Below, piece by piece: positions 1-8,052 of a stretch of DNA of 34,012 nucleotides. The position numbers and the translations under genes were made by a program. Source of the DNA: CAZGSG01 sp964528095 (GTDB taxonomy: Bacteria; Bacteroidota; Bacteroidia; Chitinophagales; Chitinophagaceae); assembly GCA_964528095.1 (NCBI GenBank), contig CAZGSG010000020.1:1-34012 (forward strand), in the 5' to 3' direction. The first letter of the stretch is position 1. Each line of letters starts with the position of its first letter. The notes under the pieces were generated by a model that did no database searches, had not been told where the DNA came from, and was given only the letters and a program-made list of their open reading frames with translations.

Positions 1-810
1 CACTATATTATCCAGGAAAGGAAAATATTGCTGACCACTCCGGCTCTTCGACATGGTAGCAATAGTTTTCACAAAAACATCATCATTTATATTGTGTATT
101 CTTGCTGCAAGTTTGTTACCGGCCTGTGCATAAGAATATAACTGTGCAGGATACTTTCTTCCTATTATTTTTATGAGACTATCTGCAAAAGGAACATTCG
201 TATTATCTCTTAGTGTAATAAAGGTTTCTTTGGGATGAAGCAAACAATATTTCAATACCAGCAGGTCGCGGGCTCCTTTAATTCCAGGATTATCGTCAAA
301 GCCGGTTGAACGTACAACCGGTGTCGCTACCTGATAAGATAACTGGCTCACATATTTCTCTATGGAAATATTCTTACGATCCAGTTCCATACAGTGCTCA
401 AACGCATCAACTACCGCCGGTAGATTGGCTGGGTTAAGCTCCTTTGATCGCCAACCTGCCTGCAGATTTCTTAATAAGCCCTGCATACCCTTCAGGTAAT
501 AAATCCTTTTGCCATGCGTAAGCAAGGAGTCCTTTTCGATCCTGTATTGAAACATATCTATCCGCGTGGTCAATGCCTGTGTAGCGAGGTAGTTTATCTC
601 GTCATCCGTAGAAATAGTCAGTTGATTGTCCATCCTGCCATCATAGTTCAACGCTTTCTTTTGCTCTGCGTTTACCTGGTCATGAAAAAGCTGGCGGTTC
701 AGGGGTGGGACAAAACTCTTCAACACAGTGGTATCCATCTGGGCTAAGACAAAACTGGAGACCAGTTGCAAACTGACGAGTAATAAAATGTATCGGGCAA
801 ATGCTATCAT
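1..810 (-). CDS. Unrecognised secreted protein, N-terminal 270 residues (cut by window edge)
   Basis: Reading the minus strand from the ATG at 810 gives 270 codons without a stop, continuing past the left edge. The protein starts with a clear signal peptide (MIAFARYILLLVSLQLVSSF, then VLAQ), so it is exported. The mature part is mostly helical and charged, with no motif I recognise and no lipobox. An exact Bacteroidota -7 box (TAACTTTG, 831-824) lies 13 bases upstream of the start, which supports this start and shows the gene is divergently transcribed from the response regulator at 1026. I cannot assign a function. It could be a long periplasmic or gliding/secretion-related protein, but nothing in these residues proves that. 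Confidence 0.8.
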   Translation of the reverse strand, partial: MIAFARYILLLVSLQLVSSFVLAQMDTTVLKSFVPPLNRQLFHDQVNAEQKKALNYDGRMDNQLTISTDDEINYLATQALTTRIDMFQYRIEKDSLLTHGKRIYYLKGMQGLLRNLQAGWRSKELNPANLPAVVDAFEHCMELDRKNISIEKYVSQLSYQVATPVVRSTGFDDNPGIKGARDLLVLKYCLLHPKETFITLRDNTNVPFADSLIKIIGRKYPAQLYSYAQAGNKLAARIHNINDDVFVKTIATMSKSRSGQQYFPFLDNIV

Positions 811-823
811 AAGGATCGAAATA

Positions 824-831
824 CAAAGTTA
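824..831 (-). promoter_or_regulatory. -7 promoter element of the left-edge secreted gene
   Basis: On the minus strand this reads TAACTTTG, an exact match to the Bacteroidota -7 consensus TAnnTTTG. A TTG lies 22 bases further upstream, a slightly long but acceptable -33 spacing. Transcription would begin about 7 bases before the ATG at 810. Confidence 0.5.
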
Positions 832-936
832 ACGTCCAAACCTGATAAATGTACAAAATAGCTGGGTAACAAGCGAATAGACGCTTTAGGGGATTAAATA
901 GGTTGCCTTTTCAGTTTTAGGCCGGAAAAACAGATA

Positions 937-969
937 TTAAGTTATCATTAAGTCTGTATGAACAACTAC
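937..969 (+). promoter_or_regulatory. Weak candidate Pho box upstream of the PhoB-like gene
   Basis: Three consecutive 11-bp units start with TTAAGT (937), TTAAGT (948) and TGAACA (959). They have the same period as the stronger arrays at 7924, 7982 and 17406, but match the (G/T)TAACA core less well. The array ends 30 bp before the -7 element at 1000, unlike the 4-bp spacing seen elsewhere. If real, it would suggest autoregulation of the two-component system or control of the divergent left-edge gene. The evidence is weak. Confidence 0.3.
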
Positions 970-999
970 CCCTTATTTTAACGGCATAGTTTTTACCAG

Positions 1000-1007
1000 T
1001 AGGTTTG
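1000..1007 (+). promoter_or_regulatory. -7 promoter element of the response regulator gene
   Basis: TAGGTTTG is an exact match to TAnnTTTG, 18 bases upstream of the ATG at 1026. No TTG is seen at the expected -33 position, as might be expected of an activated promoter. The element overlaps the upstream in-frame TTG at 1005, so that codon is unlikely to be translated. This fixes the gene start at 1026. Confidence 0.5.
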
Positions 1008-1025
1008 CGCAAACTTTCAATAAGC

Positions 1026-1703
1026 ATGGAAAATAAGGGTAGAAAGGTATTGGTGGCGGATGATGAGCCCGATATATTGGAAATTTTAAAATATAATCTT
1101 TCGGGGCAGGGTTATGACGTAATTACTGCAAAAGACGGCGATGAGGCACTTGATAAAGCAAGGCGTTTTCAGCCAGACCTGATCGTGCTGGATGTAATGA
1201 TGCCTAAAAAAACAGGGGTAGAAGTCTGCCAGCTACTGCGGGCGCAAACGGCCTTTAAAGAGACATTGATTATTTTTTTAACGGCTGTAAATGATGAAGG
1301 CACACAGATCAAGGGCCTGGAAACAGGAGCCGATGATTATGTGAGCAAACCCATCAGCCCGAAAGTTTTCCTGAGTCGGGTCAATGCGTTATTTCGCCGC
1401 CTGAACAAGGCCGAAAACAAAACCGTAAAAATAGACAACCTGACCATTGACCCGGAACGATTCATGGTGCAGGTAGATGAAAAAGACATTGTACTTGCGA
1501 AAAAGGAATTTGAGCTATTATATCTCCTTGCTCAAAAACCCGGTCGCGTTTTTTTAAGAAACGAGATCCTCAACCAGGTCTGGGGAAATGAAGTTATCGT
1601 GGGCGACCGCACGATTGACGTACATATCCGGAAGATCCGGCAAAAATTAGGGATCGATTGCGTGACCACCGTGAAAGGTGTTGGGTATAAGTTTGAGCTA
1701 TAA
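1026..1703 (+). CDS. PhoB/OmpR-family response regulator
   Basis: This 225-residue DNA-binding response regulator has an N-terminal receiver domain (about 6-120) with the acidic pair D12/D13, the phospho-acceptor D56 in LIVLDVMMP, the switch Thr in FLTA and the conserved Lys in VSKP. A C-terminal OmpR/PhoB winged helix (about 130-225) follows, with the typical end VTTVKGVGYKFEL. The sensor kinase gene follows 128 bp downstream. The receiver sequence resembles PhoB. Together with the Pho-type repeats elsewhere in the window this makes PhoB the best guess, but OmpR-family members cannot be told apart reliably by eye. I chose the ATG at 1026 over the TTG at 1005 because the -7 box covers the TTG. 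Confidence 0.93.
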   Translation: MENKGRKVLVADDEPDILEILKYNLSGQGYDVITAKDGDEALDKARRFQPDLIVLDVMMPKKTGVEVCQLLRAQTAFKETLIIFLTAVNDEGTQIKGLETGADDYVSKPISPKVFLSRVNALFRRLNKAENKTVKIDNLTIDPERFMVQVDEKDIVLAKKEFELLYLLAQKPGRVFLRNEILNQVWGNEVIVGDRTIDVHIRKIRQKLGIDCVTTVKGVGYKFEL

Positions 1704-1715
1704 AGGTTGAACAAG

Positions 1716-1826
1716 GGTACTGGATAGCGGGTCCCGGGCACCAGATGCAGGATTCAACAACAGTAACTAACTTTACAACACATACTTATTTTAGTATCCG
1801 GTACAAGGTATCTCGCATCAAGTAAC
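1716..1826. repeat. Inverted pair of heptanucleotide-periodic repeats between regulator and kinase
   Basis: Six 7-bp units read along the plus strand at 1716-1757 (GGTACTG, GATAGCG, GGTCCCG, GGCACCA, GATGCAG, GATTCAA). Five units read along the minus strand at 1826-1792 (GTTACTT, GATGCGA, GATACCT, TGTACCG, GATACTA). The two arms are imperfect inverted copies, agreeing at about 21 of 34 aligned positions, around a 34-bp spacer. A related array occurs at 31790-31824. The element sits in the mRNA between two genes that should be co-expressed, so it may fold into a hairpin. It does not look coding. Confidence 0.55.
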
Positions 1827-1831
1827 TCATT

Positions 1832-2881
1832 ATGTTTTCCATTAAAACCATTTCTCCCAGGCAGCTTTCTTTACTTACTGCCTTATCGCTGGCACTCCCT
1901 ATCTGCCTGCTGGTGTTTTTTATTGAAAAAAGATGGGAGCCCGTGCTTACTTCGTTTATTGTTATCCTGGTAGGCGGATATTTATTGATCTCTTTTGTAT
2001 TGGAGCGTTTTATTTATCGTAAGATCAAACTTATTTACAAGTTCATTTACCAGACAAAAGCGACAAAACGGGAAGAGACCTATTACAAATACATATTACC
2101 CAAGAAAAGCATTGATGAGGTGAGAGAAGATGTAGAAGCCTGGGCTACTCAAAATAAACAGGAAATAGAATTGTTGCGTGCAAATGAGCAATTCCGAAAA
2201 GAATTCCTGCAAAACCTCTCGCATGAATTCAAAACACCTGTTTTTGCTATCCAGGGCTATGTGGATACTTTATTGAACGGGGCTCTTGATAACCCGGATG
2301 TAAATAAAAGATTCCTGGAAAAAACTGCCACGAATGTAGAAAGGCTCACCAATCTCCTGAATGACCTTGACGAAATCTCCCGGCTGGAGCGGGGCGAACT
2401 AAGCCTGTTTAAACAGAATTTTATTATCCAGGACCTGGTGAAAGAAACGTTTGAGAGTATTTCGATCATTGCCGTACAAAAAAATATCCGTTGCAATATC
2501 AAAAAAGGCTGTGAATCTCCCTTGATGGTTTTTGCGGATAAAGAAAAAATAAGACAGGTCTTGCTGAATCTTGTTGAAAATTCTATCAAGTACGGAAAAC
2601 AAAACGGAAGCATCACGGCCAGTATGTATAATACGGATGGCAAACATATACTTGTAGAGATGAGCGATGATGGGATTGGCATACCTGAAAAACACCTGCC
2701 CCGTATCTTCGAACGCTTCTATCGTACCGAGGAAGGGAGAAGCATCGATATAACCGGCAGCGGGCTGGGGCTGGCTATCTGCAAACATATAATAGAAGCA
2801 CATGGACAAACAATACATGTGCGTAGCCGCGAAGATGTAGGCACCAGTATCGGCTTTACACTGGATGCTCGCAAGGATTGA
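1832..2881 (+). CDS. PhoR-like membrane sensor histidine kinase
   Basis: This 349-residue kinase has two membrane helices at about 12-31 and 38-58 with almost no periplasmic loop, then a cytoplasmic linker. The HisKA domain carries the H-box NLSHEFKTP with phospho-acceptor H131. The HATPase domain has the N-box LLNLVENSIKYG, the G1 box DDGIGIP, the F box RIFERFYR and the G2 box GSGLGLAICKHII. The region after the H-box resembles PhoR. The lack of a periplasmic sensor domain suggests that it senses through the membrane or a partner, as PhoR does with PhoU and Pst, but neither of those is in the window. It is the cognate partner of the response regulator just upstream. Confidence 0.92.
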   Translation: MFSIKTISPRQLSLLTALSLALPICLLVFFIEKRWEPVLTSFIVILVGGYLLISFVLERFIYRKIKLIYKFIYQTKATKREETYYKYILPKKSIDEVREDVEAWATQNKQEIELLRANEQFRKEFLQNLSHEFKTPVFAIQGYVDTLLNGALDNPDVNKRFLEKTATNVERLTNLLNDLDEISRLERGELSLFKQNFIIQDLVKETFESISIIAVQKNIRCNIKKGCESPLMVFADKEKIRQVLLNLVENSIKYGKQNGSITASMYNTDGKHILVEMSDDGIGIPEKHLPRIFERFYRTEEGRSIDITGSGLGLAICKHIIEAHGQTIHVRSREDVGTSIGFTLDARKD

Positions 2882-2962
2882 TGGCAACCTGGAATACTCT
2901 TTGTTGCTGTTTACTTTCCCCCATTCCTGTTTTTGTTAAATTGCAGTATAATTAATGCAGTA

Positions 2963-3862
2963 TTGAAGCCTGTTCATATTCTTGAATTCCCTTCCAATCT
3001 TGGTTTGATAGAACCATCTCCCGGGCATGAACCGGGTGTAAAAAAATTACCCGCCTGGTTACGGCAACACGGCTTTCATCAACTGATCGCACCTGTTGAC
3101 ACGACCACGCTTACACCAGCTCTGTATACAATGGATGTAGATGCTGATTCCGGTGTGCGTAATGCAGATACCATCATCGCATATGCACAAAAGCAGGCCG
3201 AGCTTGTTAAAAAAGTAGTCACAGCTGATCTTTTCCCACTTGTTATCGGTGGCGATTGCAGCATTTTGATCGGCGCTGCGGTGGGCCTTAATCAATTGGG
3301 CACTTATGGTCTTTTTTCGCTCGATGGTCACCATGATTTTATGTGGCCTTCTATGTCGGGAACTGCCGGTGCAGCTGGAATGGATCTTGCGATTGTAACA
3401 GGTCATGGCCATGAAAAGCTTACTAATATTAACGGGCTTAAACCATACATACAGGAAAACCATGTGTGGTCGGTAGGCAATCGTGAATATGATGATGCCT
3501 ATGTAGATCCTATACTCAAATCACGCATACATTATATAGATCTCCCAGCGCTAAGAATGCAGGGTATTGCGCAATGTGCAAAGAATTTCCTTGTGATGGT
3601 TGAAACAAATAAATTAGCTGGCTTCTGGATACATTTTGATGTAGATGCATTGGATGATGAGATCATGCCCGCTGTAGACAGCCGCGCGCCTGATGGGTTA
3701 TCCTATGATGAAATGAATGAGCTGCTATACTTACTATTATCCAGCCCAAAAGCATCGGGCATACAGATAACCATACTTGACCCGGAGTTAGATCCAACAG
3801 GTAAATACACAAAAGAGTTTGTAAAGAACTTTTGTACTTGTTTTAATGAAGCAGGAAAATAA
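2963..3862 (+). CDS. Arginase/agmatinase-superfamily hydrolase
   Basis: This ureohydrolase-fold protein of about 300 residues should hydrolyse a guanidino- or formimino-type substrate. The metal-site motifs are present, numbered from 2963: GGDCS around residue 99, DGHHD at 121-125 and FDVD with D226/D228. In classical arginases the first motif is GGDHS, so one manganese ligand is Cys instead of His. I recall GGDCS from a subset of bacterial arginase-like proteins of unclear substrate. The start is uncertain. The frame opens at a TTG at 2933, but a -7-like TGTTTTTG covers 2928-2935, so I prefer the TTG at 2963 (Leu-Lys-Pro-Val-His). It converges with the phytase gene, 23 bp away. Substrate not assignable. 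Confidence 0.85.
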   Translation: MKPVHILEFPSNLGLIEPSPGHEPGVKKLPAWLRQHGFHQLIAPVDTTTLTPALYTMDVDADSGVRNADTIIAYAQKQAELVKKVVTADLFPLVIGGDCSILIGAAVGLNQLGTYGLFSLDGHHDFMWPSMSGTAGAAGMDLAIVTGHGHEKLTNINGLKPYIQENHVWSVGNREYDDAYVDPILKSRIHYIDLPALRMQGIAQCAKNFLVMVETNKLAGFWIHFDVDALDDEIMPAVDSRAPDGLSYDEMNELLYLLLSSPKASGIQITILDPELDPTGKYTKEFVKNFCTCFNEAGK

Positions 3863-3885
3863 TCGCTGTTTTCCCGGATTGCTTC

Positions 3886-4926
3886 TCACCTTACTTTAAG
3901 TCCTGCCCTTTCAGCGATATCTTTCCAACGATAATATTGAAAGGTTTTATCATCGCTCATGGCAACGAATAAACCACCATTAAAACCTGGCAGACTAACG
4001 GCTGTCACATCACTACCATCGCTCTGGTTAGTAGACATTGGTACAACTGCGATCCGGGTATGCATGTGCACGCCAGACTTGTCTCCTTCCCTGGGGTAAA
4101 CATTGAAACTATTTGCAGACTGGTCTGACACAAGTATATAACCCGTACCATTCCCGGACTTATAAATGGAAATACCTTCATTATCTTCTTTAAAATCTCC
4201 CTGCCCAAATAAGGCAAGCTCCTGGTCACCTTTTCCAGGGTCGGCATAGTATTTACGGACCCCGACCTGCTCATCCGAATAATAAACATACCCCAGTTCA
4301 TTATCCACTGCTATTGATTCGATCTCTTTTTTACCGCTGTACTTACCAAACTTCCTGACCAGTTGCATTGCTACTTTGCCACCATCATCCAGCAATTTGT
4401 ACTGCCAGAGATACCCTTCAGAAGGACCGGATTTTCTTCCTACTATTACATAAGAAATATTATTTGCCGGGTTTTTATAAATAGCTACCCCCATTGGCAG
4501 GCGATCCTTTTCATTTTCAAAAACAGCCAGTCCTCCGCCATCCAAAGCTGTTAGACCCGGTAATGAAAAGAACCTGAGCATATTGACTCCACGCTCTGTC
4601 GTAACAGCCAGATCTGTTGTTTTGTTATTTAATAAAAGACCATAAGCGATATCTACATTATTAGGTCTTTGCAAGCCCAACACTTTATTCTTTATTTTTC
4701 CTTCCAGGTCAAAAGCATAGAGGCCACCCCCATTCTCCTTGTCCGTACCGATCACTAGACTTTTATTTATATCTTCTGTGTTTATCCAGATGGCAGGATC
4801 ATCTGTATCAAATATCACTTTTTCTGTAACCACCGCTGGCTTTATTGCATCGGAAGCGACAGGCATTTTTTTTGAGCCATTACAGGAAAAAAATAAAATG
4901 GCAAACACAATGAATACAAACCGCAT
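3886..4926 (-). CDS. Beta-propeller phytase (3-phytase family) lipoprotein
   Basis: This 346-residue phytase should remove phosphate from myo-inositol hexakisphosphate using calcium. From the ATG at 4926 it has a lipoprotein signal peptide with lipobox LFFSC (C15), so it is probably a surface or periplasmic lipoprotein. An ATG at 4989 would place 21 unlikely residues before it. Family signatures seen in order are DDPAIWIN, IGTDKENGGGLYAFDLEGK, RPNNVDIAYG, ESIAVDNELGYVYYSDE with VGVRKYYADP, EDNEGISIY with YILVSDQS, and SDVTAVSLPGFNGGLFVAMSD. The length is usual for the family. It lies 74 bp downstream of a TonB receptor on the same strand, so the pair probably forms a phytate-use operon under the Pho-type box at 7924-7967. 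Confidence 0.92.
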   Translation of the reverse strand: MRFVFIVFAILFFSCNGSKKMPVASDAIKPAVVTEKVIFDTDDPAIWINTEDINKSLVIGTDKENGGGLYAFDLEGKIKNKVLGLQRPNNVDIAYGLLLNNKTTDLAVTTERGVNMLRFFSLPGLTALDGGGLAVFENEKDRLPMGVAIYKNPANNISYVIVGRKSGPSEGYLWQYKLLDDGGKVAMQLVRKFGKYSGKKEIESIAVDNELGYVYYSDEQVGVRKYYADPGKGDQELALFGQGDFKEDNEGISIYKSGNGTGYILVSDQSANSFNVYPREGDKSGVHMHTRIAVVPMSTNQSDGSDVTAVSLPGFNGGLFVAMSDDKTFQYYRWKDIAERAGLKVR

Positions 4927-5000
4927 ATCTCGTTTATTAAAGCATAACATGAACGGCATACTGTACTGGCATGCACTTTTAGAAAACAATATAACCAGGT

Positions 5001-7892
5001 TTAAAGTCCTTTAGAGGACGACCCGATTTTACTCAGATCAAATTTTACCCCAAGATTGAATTTTGGTCCATAGTATTCAACCTGCGCTGTTCTTTCTTTA
5101 ACACCCTGGTAATACCTCAATGGCTGATTGGTCAGGTTATTCGCTTCTGCAAATACTCTCCATTTATTCGTAAATGCATAAGACGCGTTAAAATCAAGGA
5201 AGAATTGTTTGCTATAGTAGCGATCAAAAAAACTGTCTTCGTTGTACCCTGCATCATCGCTATCATCTACATATGATGAAGTATAGTTTCCTGAAATACG
5301 TACAACCAGCTTTTTATTCTCATAACTCAGCGAGCTGTTGAATATAGTAGGCGCAGCGCCCGGAAGTTTGACATTGCTCCTGATCAGCTCACCTGATTCG
5401 GGATCATAAATTCCTTTTGCTTTTGAATGCGTATAGGTATAGTTGAGATACACACCAAACCCTTTCCAAAATCCTGGTAAGAAATCCAATTGCCTTTGCA
5501 ACGCCACTTCCAGTCCATAAACCGTAGCGCCCTGCCCATTACGTCGCTGAGAAAAATCCCAACGTTCTCCTGCGGGTATTGGATTGGTGACAGTAGGAAA
5601 ATCTGTAGCAAATTTTGCATTGTCATAATTTGCATCGATGTACGTATAGAAAAACTTATCCAGTTTTTTATAAAAAAGACCGCCGGAGATCAGCCCTACC
5701 GATTTAAAATAATTTTCTACCATCAGGTCAATATTCATTGACTTAACTGGTTTAAGCCCTGGATTTCCTACGCTGATCTCTTCATCACCTGGCTTCAGGT
5801 TGAAATAAGGAACAAGGTCAAAATATTTTGGTCTTGCCAGGGTATTGGTCAGGGCAGCCTTAATAACAAAATTATTATTGATCTTATACTTCATGTTCAG
5901 GTTTGGCAACACATCTGTATAATCACTTTTCAGTTTTGCCTGACCTTTGAATACTTCATCATCTTCAACAATATTACCTACATAATCAATAGCGGTATGT
6001 TCTATGCGTATACCGATATTAGCAGAAAATTTTTCCGTGATGTCCTGTTTTAATGTAACAAAACCAGCTGTTATTGTTTCTTTGGCGCTGTAATTACCTG
6101 CCAGATACTCGGCAGGAGCATCAGTTTCTTCAAACATATTAGCATCCTTAAAATTAAGTCTCCCCAGGTATTTTGGGTCAATGAACTGGCCTGCTATATA
6201 CTTGCCACCTGGATAAAAGCTGCTGCTTGTTTTGTTGGTAAGCGGAAGCAGGCTGATATTACCGAGAGATGTAAGCGGGTCATACTCGAAAAAGGTATTA
6301 TTTCTTTCCTTTTTCTTTGATCGCAGTTTACCTCCAAATTTTAAAAATCCTTTTTGTCCGTTGATCAATGAGGCTGGTATTTCAAAATTCAGTTTGGCGT
6401 TGAGATCCCGCTCAAACTGGTCCTGGAATTGTTCTGTCAGTTCATCCAGGCGGGTATACCCCGTAAGAGCTGTATTATCCGTCAATAAGGGAAACCCTTC
6501 ATCACTTATATCCTGGTTGACTGTTATATTTCTTCTGCCCATTGCGATATACCTCTCATTGGGTCTTTTTTCGGACGCTTTTGCATACTGAACACTCCAG
6601 TTGGTTCTTACCGCTTTAAAAAGATGATCCCCTTTTAACGCGATCGAACGTACCCGCTGATCTTCCAGTCTCCTGTTTTCGTTGCGCTTGTTGTCCAGGC
6701 CGCCTTTGGACTGACGGAGTACTTCTCCATTACTGTATCCTGTCACATTTCCCTGTGCATCATATTTAAGATCGGCGGCATAATCGTCTTCATCGCCTCT
6801 GTAACGGTGACGTAACCGGAACCTGTTTTCTTTATCATCTCTCCAATTATAACTTCCGACCAGTGAGATAGTATTAAGCGGGTTTATTTTATAATCAAAC
6901 GTTGCAGCAACGCTCCTGCGTATCCTCATTTCGTCATATACACGCACATCATTGTCACTCACAAATACCTTTCCATTTGCATCCTTACTCCACACCGATT
7001 CAACATTGTCTGAACCAAATACGTTCCTGTTATAAGAACCACTTATTACAAATCCAAACTTATCTTTTGCAAACCGGTTTCCAATTACAAGATTGGCTGT
7101 ACCAATAAAACCATTATCCCTGATCGGGTTGTATCCTCCAGCCAGGGTGCCTGAAACACGAAGACCATTTGGTGCTGACCGTGTAACAAGATTCACTGAA
7201 CCGCCAATAGCGTCCGCGTCCATGTCAGCCGTTACGGTTTTATTTACTTCAACTGTCTGTATCATATCGGAAGGGATCAGGTCCATCTGAATCCTTCGGT
7301 TATCCCCTTCAGCGGAAGGGATCCTCTCTCCATTAAATGTGACAGAATTAAATTCAGGTCCCATTCCTCTTATCACGATATTCCTTGCCTCTCCCTGGTC
7401 ATTTTGCATTGTGATACCGGGTACCCTTTTAATTGCATCACCAATATTTGCGTCAGGGAAACGACCAACCTGGTCAGCGCTGATGATATTGGTTATATTA
7501 TCACTGTTCTTTTGCTGGTTCAATGACTTTGCCTGGCCTTTTAACCTGTCGCCCAGCACCACTACTCTTTCGCCCGTAGTATATGACCCTAACAAAGTTT
7601 CTGTTAGATTGGCACCATTATCACTTATGGTAATGGTTTTATGCGTAGCTGCATAGCCAATATAAGATATATTAAGTGTATACTCACCCGGCTGAATGCC
7701 TGTAAAAATGAGCTCTCCCTGTTGATTGGTAGTACCCGCATGTTTACCTGGTGTAAGGGAAATGGAAGCACCGGGAAGATTAAGATTGTCGTTGTCTTTT
7801 ACTTTTACTTTAACAACTCCTTTTTGAGCAACTACTGTCGTTGAAATAAGTAACAACATTGAAAGTGCCCATATAGAAAATACCTTCTTCAT
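5001..7892 (-). CDS. TonB-dependent outer-membrane receptor of the phytase operon
   Basis: This 963-residue receptor has a signal peptide (to about residue 22, VVAQ). An N-terminal CarboxypepD_reg-like domain follows (about 24-100, with IQPGEYTLNISYIGYA). The plug domain (about 125-240) includes VGRFPDANIGDAIKRVPGI and RNIVIRGMGPEFNSVTFNGE. A long beta-barrel ends in LGVKFDLSKI. The class should import a phosphorylated substrate across the outer membrane with TonB energy. The next gene on the same strand is a phytase, which suggests inositol phosphates or their breakdown products as cargo (inference). The promoter carries four 11-bp Pho-type units and a -7-like TAGTTTCG. It is divergent from the phosphatase gene at 8053. 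Confidence 0.93.
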   Translation of the reverse strand: MKKVFSIWALSMLLLISTTVVAQKGVVKVKVKDNDNLNLPGASISLTPGKHAGTTNQQGELIFTGIQPGEYTLNISYIGYAATHKTITISDNGANLTETLLGSYTTGERVVVLGDRLKGQAKSLNQQKNSDNITNIISADQVGRFPDANIGDAIKRVPGITMQNDQGEARNIVIRGMGPEFNSVTFNGERIPSAEGDNRRIQMDLIPSDMIQTVEVNKTVTADMDADAIGGSVNLVTRSAPNGLRVSGTLAGGYNPIRDNGFIGTANLVIGNRFAKDKFGFVISGSYNRNVFGSDNVESVWSKDANGKVFVSDNDVRVYDEMRIRRSVAATFDYKINPLNTISLVGSYNWRDDKENRFRLRHRYRGDEDDYAADLKYDAQGNVTGYSNGEVLRQSKGGLDNKRNENRRLEDQRVRSIALKGDHLFKAVRTNWSVQYAKASEKRPNERYIAMGRRNITVNQDISDEGFPLLTDNTALTGYTRLDELTEQFQDQFERDLNAKLNFEIPASLINGQKGFLKFGGKLRSKKKERNNTFFEYDPLTSLGNISLLPLTNKTSSSFYPGGKYIAGQFIDPKYLGRLNFKDANMFEETDAPAEYLAGNYSAKETITAGFVTLKQDITEKFSANIGIRIEHTAIDYVGNIVEDDEVFKGQAKLKSDYTDVLPNLNMKYKINNNFVIKAALTNTLARPKYFDLVPYFNLKPGDEEISVGNPGLKPVKSMNIDLMVENYFKSVGLISGGLFYKKLDKFFYTYIDANYDNAKFATDFPTVTNPIPAGERWDFSQRRNGQGATVYGLEVALQRQLDFLPGFWKGFGVYLNYTYTHSKAKGIYDPESGELIRSNVKLPGAAPTIFNSSLSYENKKLVVRISGNYTSSYVDDSDDAGYNEDSFFDRYYSKQFFLDFNASYAFTNKWRVFAEANNLTNQPLRYYQGVKERTAQVEYYGPKFNLGVKFDLSKIGSSSKGL

Positions 7893-7911
7893 AAGTCCTG
7901 CTAGTTTGCGG

Positions 7912-7919
7912 CGAAACTA
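7912..7919 (-). promoter_or_regulatory. -7 element of the TonB receptor/phytase operon
   Basis: On the minus strand this reads TAGTTTCG, one mismatch from TAnnTTTG. It lies exactly 4 bp downstream of the last 11-bp unit of the repeat array at 7924-7967 and 19 bases before the ATG at 7892. The same 4-bp spacing is seen at 8030 and 17401. Confidence 0.45.
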
Positions 7920-7923
7920 TCTC

Positions 7924-7967
7924 CCCTGCATTACCGAATTGTTACCCGAATATGAGTAAAAAGTTAA
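7924..7967 (-). promoter_or_regulatory. Pho-type operator: four 11-bp direct repeats (receptor/phytase promoter)
   Basis: Read on the minus strand, four contiguous 11-mers are TTAACTTTTTA, CTCATATTCGG, GTAACAATTCG and GTAATGCAGGG. They share a (G/T)TAACA-like core in the first six positions. Eleven-bp-spaced direct repeats are the recognition pattern of PhoB and PhoP-type regulators, and TTAACA-N5 is close to the core described for Bacillus PhoP. Assignment to the regulator at 1026 is inference. Confidence 0.65.
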
Positions 7968-7981
7968 GTGCCCGCTCTTTA

Positions 7982-8025
7982 TTAACATTTACATAATCGG
8001 TTATTAACACCTTAGTCACGTTATA
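7982..8025 (+). promoter_or_regulatory. Pho-type operator: four 11-bp direct repeats (phosphatase promoter)
   Basis: Four contiguous 11-mers on the plus strand are TTAACATTTAC, ATAATCGGTTA, TTAACACCTTA and GTCACGTTATA. Units 1 and 3 have the perfect core TTAACA exactly 22 bp apart. This array is back to back with the one at 7924-7967, with 14 bp between them, so one short intergenic region would switch on both divergent phosphorus operons. Confidence 0.65.
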
Positions 8026-8029
8026 AAAC

Positions 8030-8037
8030 TTTCTTTG
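8030..8037 (+). promoter_or_regulatory. -7 element of the phosphatase operon
   Basis: TTTCTTTG is one mismatch from TAnnTTTG. It starts 4 bp after the repeat array at 7982-8025 and ends 15 bases before the ATG at 8053. The in-frame TTG at 8035 falls inside this element, which supports the ATG at 8053 as the start. Confidence 0.45.
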
Positions 8038-8052
8038 CAAAACCCTTACACA

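Noticed and set aside
1005..1025. Upstream TTG start adding seven residues to the response regulator
   Set aside because: It lies inside the exact -7 box TAGGTTTG (1000-1007), so the mRNA should begin after it.
4926..4989. Longer phytase start at 4989
   Set aside because: It would put 21 residues before a typical lipoprotein signal peptide and hide the lipobox.
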